A DNA stretch of 5,195 nt from an uncultured Bacillota bacterium. Its GTDB lineage: Bacteria > Bacillota > UBA994 > UBA5500. The notes beneath the pieces were generated by a model. That model had not been told where the DNA came from. It worked only from the letters and a program-made list of their open reading frames with translations, and made no database searches. Numbering within the stretch: position 1 is the stretch's first letter; every line of letters begins with the position of its first letter. The DNA lies in contig CALNBW010000244.1 in assembly GCA_937874815.1 (NCBI GenBank), forward strand, positions 1 to 5,195. Direction: 5' to 3'. The position numbers and the translations under genes were made by a program. This document shows positions 1 to 5,195 of the stretch, piece by piece.

Positions 1-61
1 CGAGATTGCTGATAAAGGTCGTAGTCCTGCTCGCGCGCGTGTGGCCTGGTACTGTAGGTAA

Positions 62-142
62 GTGTTTAGCCATCTCCTGATGCGGCCAAAACTCGCCTGC
101 GCTCAAACAGTTGGCCGCATTTAACCGTCGATGTCTAAGCAC
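62..142. repeat. Nested imperfect palindrome (long hairpin)
   Basis: The inner arms are a perfect 10-base inverted repeat, ATGCGGCCAA at 80-89 and TTGGCCGCAT at 111-120, around a 21-base loop. Outside them GTGTTTAGCCATC (62-74) is complementary to GATGTCTAAGCAC (130-142) at 11 of 13 positions. Five bases on the left and nine on the right separate inner from outer stems. No T-run follows on either strand, so a rho-independent terminator is unlikely. It could fold as a small structured RNA or as the hairpin of a transposon end; the sequence alone does not decide. Confidence 0.6.
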
Positions 143-202
143 CTTTCATTAGAGGCCCCAATGCGCTTTACGCAGGACCAACGGCCTTCTCCCGGACTCT
201 AG

Positions 203-277
203 GGGGACTTCTTCAGTGGTCTCTGACCGTCCCCGTGGCAGGAAAAAGCCGGTGCCCTCCATCGGGGACGCCGGCTT
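203..277. repeat. Competing inverted repeats: GGGGAC / GTCCCC / GGGGAC and a GCCGG stem
   Basis: GTCCCC at 229-234 lies between two copies of its complement GGGGAC, at 203-208 and 264-269. It can pair with only one at a time. The downstream pairing extends to eight perfect bases (CGTCCCCG 228-235 with CGGGGACG 263-270). The upstream one stacks on a GGTC/GACC hairpin (218-221 with 225-228). A third stem, AAGCCGG (246-252) with CCGGCTT (271-277), crosses the 228-235/263-270 stem, so the two could form only as a pseudoknot or as alternatives. This resembles an attenuator or switching RNA, but no known riboswitch class was recognised. Confidence 0.5.
243..277 (-). terminator. Possible minus-strand rho-independent terminator
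   Basis: Read on the minus strand, AAGCCGG (277-271) pairs with CCGGCTT (252-246), and CCGGC is followed by five T residues (247-243; the first two are also in the stem). This looks like an intrinsic terminator for leftward transcription. On the + strand the stem is followed by AATTG, so it would terminate poorly in the operon's direction. No minus-strand gene is seen to its right, so it may be the end of an unseen small RNA, a barrier to antisense transcription, or chance. Confidence 0.25.
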
Positions 278-301
278 AATTGTAGTTTCAGCATATGGTG
301 C

Positions 302-311
302 TCACCGGTGA
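302..311. promoter_or_regulatory. Perfect 10-base palindrome TCACCGGTGA, candidate operator
   Basis: TCACCGGTGA is its own reverse complement and sits about 100 bases before jetA. It ends three bases before TATAGA (315-320), the best -10-like hexamer in the leader. A dimeric repressor bound here would block such a promoter. The promoter itself is weak (no matching -35), and no repressor gene is in the window, so this remains a suggestion. Confidence 0.25.
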
Positions 312-401
312 TCTTATAGAGGCAGGGATGCGGTGGCTTTGCAGGAAACGTAGGACATGAGGCGAATTTATGTTTGGAGCTTCTTAGATTTTCGAGTTTA
401 C

Positions 402-405
402 GAGG
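402..405 (+). promoter_or_regulatory. Ribosome binding site deciding the jetA start
   Basis: GAGG ends nine bases before ATG 415-417. In-frame TTG 406 directly follows it and ATG 409 lies only three bases away, too close for normal initiation. This spacing favours ATG 415 as the start. Confidence 0.55.
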
Positions 406-414
406 TTGATGCTA

Positions 415-1884
415 ATGGATGAACAGTTACTTAGGCCTCTAGTCGAGGCCACTTATCTCACTGCTACTAACGCCTGGCGTTACCGGGCTATTTTGCGACA
501 CTTCTATATTCAGCATGAGAGTATGCGCCATTATCTATTTCCCGAGGAAATACTGGCTAAGTTGCAACAGAATGCCCATTTCGCTGATTACAATGAAGAC
601 CAGCTGGAGCAAGATTTAAAACAGCTTACCGACTGGGGAAACCTGATCGCCCGTCAGGAAACCGGCCGTGTCAACAATATTGAGGAATTTCGTAAAAGGC
701 GTTTCCGTTATCAGGCTAGCGCCTACACCATTGAGATAGAGCGGATGGTGGCTCATTTAGAGCAGATGGGGACGACCTATGGCGGCTCTTTGGAGCGCAC
801 GCATTTTGACCGGCTGTTAGCTGCCCTCCAGCTTTTTGCTGCCAGCGATAGCAGCCTGAGCGGCGAGGAGCTAAATGCCCGCTGGACTGACCTGTTTGAG
901 TCTTTCCGTCGTTTGACCGAGAATGCAACCGACTATCTAGCTCATTTATATAGTCTGCAAACTGAAACGGGGGTAGATACGGACACATTCTTAGAGTATA
1001 AGGACTCGCTTAGCGATTATCTGCGCAACTTCGTGGCCGCCCTGCAGCGATCAGCTCCGAAAATCGCTGATGTGTTGCAGCACATAACCGACGCGCACGT
1101 TGTGACCGCCTGCGAGCGTTTGGCTGACTACGAGCTCAGTATTCCCCGCCTGGATAAGCGTCCGCCTAAAACCGAGCTGGTGGAGAAATACACCAGGCAA
1201 TGGCGCAATTTGTGTATTTGGTTCTTAGGTGAACGGGAGCGCGACAGCGACTTGCAGTTTTTGCGCGTGGCCACCCATGAAGCCATTCGTCGGGTAACTC
1301 GTTTTGTGCAGCGGCTCGGTGAGCGGCATCAACTGCAGCGCAGCCGCAGGTACGAATACTTACATTTGGCAACCCGCTTTGCCAACTGTGCTACTTTGGA
1401 CGAGGCGCATATCCTGTCGGCCAGTGTGTTTGGACTGACGCAAGTTCGCCATCTTTACGCACCGGTTAAAGACACAGAAGATATCTATGCCGAAGTGTGG
1501 GACAGGCCACCCCTGAACCTAACACTTACCCCTCGAGTGCGTTCTTACCGGCTAAAGACCCGCCCCAACGCGATAGAAGAGAGGACCGAGGCCAAGGAAG
1601 CAGCACTGGCGGAGTATCTGCGCATCAAGGCAGCTGAAGAGGCTATCTTAATGGCCTTGGCCCAGCAAGGAAGCCTGCATCTAGCCGACCTTGGCCCGAT
1701 TGAGCCGCCTCTGCGCAAAACACTGTTAGGCTGGATTGCACGCAGCCTTGCAAGTAGCGACCACATTGCAGCTACCGAATCGGGGCGGCGTTTTCGCCTG
1801 AAGCAGCGCCCTGGCAAGGTAACGCTAATCTGCAGTGACGGGCAGCTGCTGATGCCCAACTATACCCTGGAGTTTTTGGAGTGA
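415..1884 (+). CDS. jetA: Wadjet JetA, kleisin-like subunit (DUF2397 / TIGR02677 family)
   Basis: Predicted role: the kleisin-like (MukF-like) subunit of a Wadjet plasmid-defence complex. It bridges the two ATPase heads of JetC and carries JetB. The product is 489 residues from ATG 415, typical for DUF2397 proteins. The N-terminus has the family's opening block, a Y-L-T-A-x-N-A motif at residues 14-20 followed by an R-Y-R-A-I-L-R helix and F-Y (22-31), probably a winged-helix region. The middle is charged and helical, and the C-terminus ends in the family's DG-x-L-x-x-P-x-Y-x-L-E motif (about 475-487). There is no signal peptide or membrane segment, so it is cytoplasmic. The stop overlaps the possible GTG start of jetB by four bases, and jetC follows, which strongly supports the call. 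The family match comes from remembered motifs; the structural role is inferred from MukF and type I JetA. Alternative in-frame starts at TTG 406 and ATG 409 add two or three residues. Confidence 0.9.
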   Translation: MDEQLLRPLVEATYLTATNAWRYRAILRHFYIQHESMRHYLFPEEILAKLQQNAHFADYNEDQLEQDLKQLTDWGNLIARQETGRVNNIEEFRKRRFRYQASAYTIEIERMVAHLEQMGTTYGGSLERTHFDRLLAALQLFAASDSSLSGEELNARWTDLFESFRRLTENATDYLAHLYSLQTETGVDTDTFLEYKDSLSDYLRNFVAALQRSAPKIADVLQHITDAHVVTACERLADYELSIPRLDKRPPKTELVEKYTRQWRNLCIWFLGERERDSDLQFLRVATHEAIRRVTRFVQRLGERHQLQRSRRYEYLHLATRFANCATLDEAHILSASVFGLTQVRHLYAPVKDTEDIYAEVWDRPPLNLTLTPRVRSYRLKTRPNAIEERTEAKEAALAEYLRIKAAEEAILMALAQQGSLHLADLGPIEPPLRKTLLGWIARSLASSDHIAATESGRRFRLKQRPGKVTLICSDGQLLMPNYTLEFLE

Positions 1885-3074
1885 GTACCATGGAAGAGCA
1901 ACTAAATCGTAGCGGTTTTGACGAAATTGCTAAAGAGGCGGCGCGTTATCTCCTAGAACAATTTTGGGTGCTGCGCGGCCGCGAACCGGAAAAATATCTG
2001 CAGATCCGTAATCGGGAGCAGGTGTTACGTAAATGGTTTCTAGATAAGGCCGGTTTGCGGCTAATTGTGCACCGTTATTTCGCTAAGCTAGAGAAGGTGC
2101 CAGCCGAGGCTTTCCCTTGGATGGGGATGCAGGGGTTTCAACAAACTCGAGACTACGTGCTGTTTTGTTGCCTACTCGCTTTCTTGGAAGGGCGTGCAGT
2201 GGAAGAGCAATTTCTTCTTTCTATGCTCTGCGAAGAGCTGTTGGCGTTTTACCCTATCAAGGATGACCTAGATTGGAATAACTACGAGCACCGCAAGGCG
2301 TTAGTGCGGGTTATGCGGCAGGCGGATCAGTTAGGCCTGCTACAAGCTGTGGATGGTGAGGTGGAGCAGTTTAGCCAGGGCGAAACCGAAGTCCTCTATG
2401 AAGTTAAGCCCGCGGCGCGCTATTTCTTACGGACTCTTTCCCAGGGAATGACTGACCTGGGTTCGCCCGCAGAAATCCTAGCTGCTGAGCTAGCGCCAGA
2501 CGCAACTGATAGACGGCGCCATCGCATCTATCGGCAGCTATTATTCTGCCCGACTATGTACAGCACTGGCAGCCAAGATGATGATTTCCTTTACCTGCGT
2601 AATTACCGTAATCGACTGCGCGAAGACCTGGAAGCCAACTTCGACCTGCAGTTTGAGCTTTATCGCAATGTGGCTATGCTCACACTGCCCGAACGCTGGG
2701 CCAGTCATCAATACTTTCCAGATGATAAAACTATTTCCCAAATCGCGATCCAATTCGCGGGCTTAGCGCGAGAGAAGCGCGTAGAGGAAGACATCGCCCT
2801 GCAATATGATGGGAGCATTCTGCTGCCCCCGGCAATTTTTGTGGCTTGGGTAGCTGAATGTGCTACGCGCTATGCACACGGCTGGTCTAAGCAATACCGC
2901 GAATTAGAGGTGGCTGCAGTGGCGAACGACTTATTGGGCCTGCTGGTGGAGTGGCAATTAGCAACGGTTAACGCGGAAAGTGGGGTAGTTAGCTTGCTAC
3001 CGGCTTTAGCGAGATATAGTGGCAGTTACCCCGATGATTTTCAGGCGCAGGAAGGGGATGAGCAAGATGTCTGA
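1881..3074 (+). CDS. jetB: Wadjet JetB, KITE/MukE-like subunit (DUF2398 / TIGR02678 family)
   Basis: Predicted role: the MukE-like KITE protein (tandem winged-helix) that binds the JetA kleisin and helps the SMC motor hold DNA. The product is 397 residues, near the usual family length. Family features include the N-terminal block with R-E-x-x-x-L-R-K-W-F (47-53), then G-L-R-L-I-V-H-R (58-65) and an A-K-L-x-K-V-P motif (68-74). A hydrophobic helix with Y-V-L-F-C-C-L-L-A-F-L-E follows (92-103), too short and acidic-flanked to be a membrane anchor. Then come D-D-L-D-W (128-132), a G-L-L-x-x-V-D-G turn (152-159) and L-Y-E-V (172-175). Two starts are plausible: GTG 1881, overlapping the jetA stop by four bases and preceded by GGAG at 1869-1872, and ATG 1890, preceded by GGAG at 1878-1881 with eight bases between. 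The choice changes only three residues. Family assignment rests on motif memory and on the conserved A-B-C gene order. Confidence 0.88.
   Translation: MSTMEEQLNRSGFDEIAKEAARYLLEQFWVLRGREPEKYLQIRNREQVLRKWFLDKAGLRLIVHRYFAKLEKVPAEAFPWMGMQGFQQTRDYVLFCCLLAFLEGRAVEEQFLLSMLCEELLAFYPIKDDLDWNNYEHRKALVRVMRQADQLGLLQAVDGEVEQFSQGETEVLYEVKPAARYFLRTLSQGMTDLGSPAEILAAELAPDATDRRRHRIYRQLLFCPTMYSTGSQDDDFLYLRNYRNRLREDLEANFDLQFELYRNVAMLTLPERWASHQYFPDDKTISQIAIQFAGLAREKRVEEDIALQYDGSILLPPAIFVAWVAECATRYAHGWSKQYRELEVAAVANDLLGLLVEWQLATVNAESGVVSLLPALARYSGSYPDDFQAQEGDEQDV
3049..3057 (+). promoter_or_regulatory. Ribosome binding site of jetC, inside the end of jetB
   Basis: The purine run AGGAAGGGG ends nine bases before ATG 3067. 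A second in-frame ATG at 3058 directly follows the run, with AGGA (3049-3052) five bases away, and so could also be used, adding three residues. I prefer 3067 because family members usually begin with a short M-S-x-R lead into the first strand, but this is not certain. Confidence 0.45.
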
Positions 3075-5195
3075 TCGGCTAGAGCTCAGTCGGGCGGGTT
3101 TACTAAACTTTTGGTACTACGATAATCAGGTTTTTGATTTTGCCGATGGCAAGCTGCTTTTGCGGGGTAGCAATGGCTCTGGTAAGTCGGTAACTATGCA
3201 GAGCCTAATTCCGGTTCTGCTTGACGGCCGCACCTCGGCCGATAGGCTTGACCCCTTTGGTTCCAGGGCCCGCCGCATGGAAGACTACCTGCTCGGTGAG
3301 GTTTGCGATCTTGACGAACGCACCGGCTACTTGTGGTTGGAGTTTCAGCGCCCAAACAGTAATCGCTACATCACTTGTGGCATTGGCCTTAGGGCTCGAC
3401 GCCATGCAACGATGCAATTTTGGGGTTTTGTGATTACGGACAACAGGCGTATTGGCGTCAATTTCGAGCTACACAAGCTGGAGCCTAGTTTGGAGGCGGG
3501 GAAGGAGGTAATGGTACCGCTTTCTCGCCGGGAGCTAACTAATCGTCTGCAGGCTGGGGGCAAGACGGTTGAGAGCCGCCGGGAGTATATGGAGCTGGTT
3601 AATCGCTACATTTTTGGTTTTCCCGGGCTGGAGTCTTACGAGGAATTGATTAAGCTACTCATTCAGCTACGCAGCCCTAAGCTTTCTAAGGACTTCAAGC
3701 CCACAGTCATCTATGAGATTCTCAACGAATCTTTACCACCGCTCTCCGAAGAAGAATTGCGACCCCTATCAGAGACTATTGAGAACATGGATCAGATTCA
3801 GCAACAACTGGAGCAGCTGCAGCGCGACGAGCAGGCCATGAAGCGCTTAGCAGCCAGCTACGATAATTATGGCCGCTACCGGTTAGCATCGGTAGCTAAG
3901 AACTTGCTTACGGCTACCGAGCATAGTGCCAAGCTTGCCAAGAAGGATGCTGAACTGGCCGCAGCTATAAAGAAGCAGGAGGAGCAAAGGCTGGTCCGAG
4001 AAAGCGAGCTCCAGAACCTGATACTGGAACAGCATGATCTGGAAAGCGAAAGGCTGCAACTACAGGAGCATGACGTTTTCACCGTGGAGAAACGTTATCT
4101 AGCCCTGGAGCAAGAGCAAATCAGCCTGACGGAGCAGGAGAAAAGCAAGCAGAAGGAACTGGTTCGTAAAGAGCAGCTGGAGCGTAACATAGACCGGCAA
4201 CTGCGGCAGCAAGATGAACGGCTATTCCACCTGGAGAATGAAATAGCAGAGGTGGAAGAAGAACTGGGTGAGTTGGCTGAGGCGACCGCATTTGCTGAGC
4301 ACAGTCAATGGACGGAACACTGGCAGCGCTGGCGCGAAGGCGATGAATATGATTTTGGTCTATGGAAAGAAACAGCGCAAGAGCATTCCCAAAGGTTACA
4401 GCAAGTGGCGCAGGCATTGCGGGAATATGCTCAAGCCAAAGGTAACTATCGGGCGAGCGACAGTGCCTATGGGGAAGCAGCCAAGGAACGGGATGCCAAG
4501 TTACGCGAGCAAGAGCAGCTAACTGCCGCCATGGATCGGCGTAAGGAGGAATACCTGGTCGCCTTTGATGCTTGGGGGCATGAAACGTGCGAGCTGCAGC
4601 TCATGCCAGAAGAAAGGCAGTCAGTTGCTGAACGCGTGATTGATATCTTTGAGCCTCACTTGCCGTCGGCAGTGCTGGAACCTGTTACGGCTGCCTGGGA
4701 GCGGGCGGGGGAGCAGCTCAGGCGAGAAATGGCTCAGGCTATGAGCCGCTTAAAGCAAAAGGATGAGCAAATTGCGACCCTGGAGTCGGAAATTGATATC
4801 TGGAAGGCAAAGAAAGAGCCCGAACCCCCTAGGCACAAGGATACGGAAGTGGCACGTCAGGCACTGCTAGCTGCCGGAGTACCCCATGTACCTTTCTATG
4901 AGGCAGTGGAGTTCTGCCCTGAAGTTAGTCTGGAACACAGGGAAAGGGTAGAGTCGGCAATTAGCGAGTTAGGTCTGCTGGACGCGCTTATTGTGCCCGA
5001 GCCTTACTCGGCACAAGTTACGGATTACGATAAAGTCATCATACCTAACCCGCAGCTCTTCGCCCATACCTTGGCTGATTTTTTGCAGCCAGTGCCTAGC
5101 GATACTGTCGATGCCGTTACGATAGATAATGTATTGCGCAGTATCGTGTGGGGTGAATCAACCCAAACAACCGGGGTGGCGCTAGTTAGTGCCGA
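3067..5195 (+). CDS. jetC: Wadjet JetC, SMC/MukB-like ATPase (TIGR02680 family), 3' end beyond the window
   Basis: Predicted role: the SMC-like motor whose ATP-driven loop extrusion powers Wadjet. The frame is open for 709 codons to the window edge, about half the usual length (some 1,350 residues), so this is the N-terminal half. Residues 1-33 form the head's first strands. A perfect Walker A, G-S-N-G-S-G-K-S, is at 34-41 (nt 3166-3189), followed by L-D-P-F-G-S (61-66), typical of this family rather than of SbcC or Smc. A likely Q-loop is L-I-Q-L-R (198-202), then S-P-K-L-S-K-D-F-K-P (203-212). From about 235 to 400 and 435 to 580 it is a glutamate/glutamine/lysine-rich coiled coil. A globular part starts near 599 (G-V-P-x-V-P-F-Y at 604-611, G-L-L-D-A at 636-640), probably the hinge-side domain. 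The signature motif and Walker B must lie beyond the window. The start overlaps jetB by eight bases. No stop or frameshift was seen on reading every codon. Confidence 0.9.
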   Translation, partial: MSDRLELSRAGLLNFWYYDNQVFDFADGKLLLRGSNGSGKSVTMQSLIPVLLDGRTSADRLDPFGSRARRMEDYLLGEVCDLDERTGYLWLEFQRPNSNRYITCGIGLRARRHATMQFWGFVITDNRRIGVNFELHKLEPSLEAGKEVMVPLSRRELTNRLQAGGKTVESRREYMELVNRYIFGFPGLESYEELIKLLIQLRSPKLSKDFKPTVIYEILNESLPPLSEEELRPLSETIENMDQIQQQLEQLQRDEQAMKRLAASYDNYGRYRLASVAKNLLTATEHSAKLAKKDAELAAAIKKQEEQRLVRESELQNLILEQHDLESERLQLQEHDVFTVEKRYLALEQEQISLTEQEKSKQKELVRKEQLERNIDRQLRQQDERLFHLENEIAEVEEELGELAEATAFAEHSQWTEHWQRWREGDEYDFGLWKETAQEHSQRLQQVAQALREYAQAKGNYRASDSAYGEAAKERDAKLREQEQLTAAMDRRKEEYLVAFDAWGHETCELQLMPEERQSVAERVIDIFEPHLPSAVLEPVTAAWERAGEQLRREMAQAMSRLKQKDEQIATLESEIDIWKAKKEPEPPRHKDTEVARQALLAAGVPHVPFYEAVEFCPEVSLEHRERVESAISELGLLDALIVPEPYSAQVTDYDKVIIPNPQLFAHTLADFLQPVPSDTVDAVTIDNVLRSIVWGESTQTTGVALVSA

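Larger units (their letters stand above)
1..405. other. Non-coding region upstream of the jet operon, rich in inverted repeats
   Basis: No reading frame here is supported as a gene on either strand. The + frame starting at base 2 is open for 19 codons and stops at 59-61; it could be the end of an upstream gene cut by the window edge, but I do not recognise it. The minus strand is open from 301 to 152 and stops at TAA 151-149, again with no recognisable family or good ribosome binding site. The stretch holds several exact or near-exact inverted repeats, listed separately, so a structured RNA, a decayed mobile-element end or a regulatory leader are all possible. I found no convincing -35/-10 pair for the operon. 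TATAGA at 315-320 is a fair -10 hexamer but lacks a good -35 at 17 bases. Confidence 0.6.

Noticed and set aside
2..61. Possible C-terminal end of an upstream + strand gene (19 codons then TAA)
   Set aside because: It is too short to recognise, and an equally open minus-strand frame covers the same bases, so coding cannot be claimed.
62..142. Integron attC site or rho-independent terminator
   Set aside because: The outer arms do not match the RYYYAAC/GTTRRRY core sites, and no T-run follows the stem on either strand.
1545..1859. 104-codon antisense open frame inside jetA
   Set aside because: It lies wholly within a well-supported gene on the other strand, has an arginine/serine-rich composition typical of antisense reading, and resembles no family.
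2541..2766. Short open frames on both strands within jetB
   Set aside because: They are shadows of the jetB frame, with no independent support.
3205..3433. Paired 70-codon frames on both strands over the start of jetC
   Set aside because: They overlap the Walker A-downstream region, which is clearly read in the jetC frame.
3876..4082. Serine/cysteine-rich minus-strand frame (68 codons) opposite jetC
   Set aside because: The serine/cysteine/leucine repeats are the complement of glutamate/glutamine/lysine/leucine codons in the coiled coil; it is a shadow.
4121..4522. Overlapping open frames on both strands inside jetC (4121-4417 minus, 4268-4522 plus)
   Set aside because: Both are embedded in the unbroken jetC frame, with no ribosome binding sites or recognisable motifs.
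3067..5195. JetC considered as SbcC/Rad50 or ordinary Smc
   Set aside because: The L-D-P-F-G-S block after Walker A, the absence of a C-x-x-C zinc hook in the part seen, and the DUF2397/DUF2398 partners fit the Wadjet JetC family instead.

Overview
The window carries the start of one operon on the + strand. After about 400 non-coding bases come two complete genes and the 5' half of a third, packed with overlapping ends. The three products match in order, length and motifs the DUF2397 / DUF2398 / SMC-like ATPase protein set (the TIGR02677, TIGR02678 and TIGR02680 families, recognised from memory). These are JetA, JetB and JetC of a Wadjet anti-plasmid system. The subtype with DUF2397 and DUF2398 is, as I recall, type III; the family assignment is firmer than the type number.

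Layout: 1-405 has no gene I can support, but is rich in inverted repeats (a nested palindrome at 62-142, competing GGGGAC/GTCCCC elements at 203-277, and a 10-base palindrome at 302-311). jetA (kleisin-like) is at 415-1884, jetB (KITE/MukE-like) at 1881-3074, and jetC (SMC-like motor) begins at 3067 and runs off the right edge. jetC has been read for 709 codons without a stop, about half the usual family length. The fourth gene, jetD (DUF2399/DUF3323 TOPRIM nuclease subunit), would be expected just downstream and is not in the window.

How the genes work together (known mainly from type I Wadjet and from MukBEF): JetC dimers form the SMC ring and ATPase heads, JetA bridges the heads, and JetB binds JetA. 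The JetABC motor extrudes DNA loops, and JetD cuts when the motor has gone round a small closed circle. Plasmids are thus destroyed while the chromosome is spared.

Organism: base composition looks moderate, roughly half G+C. Ribosome binding sites are clear GAGG/GGAG types, and the proteins resemble Bacillota versions of the family. A clostridial-type Firmicute is my best guess, but the window has no taxonomic marker and this is weak.
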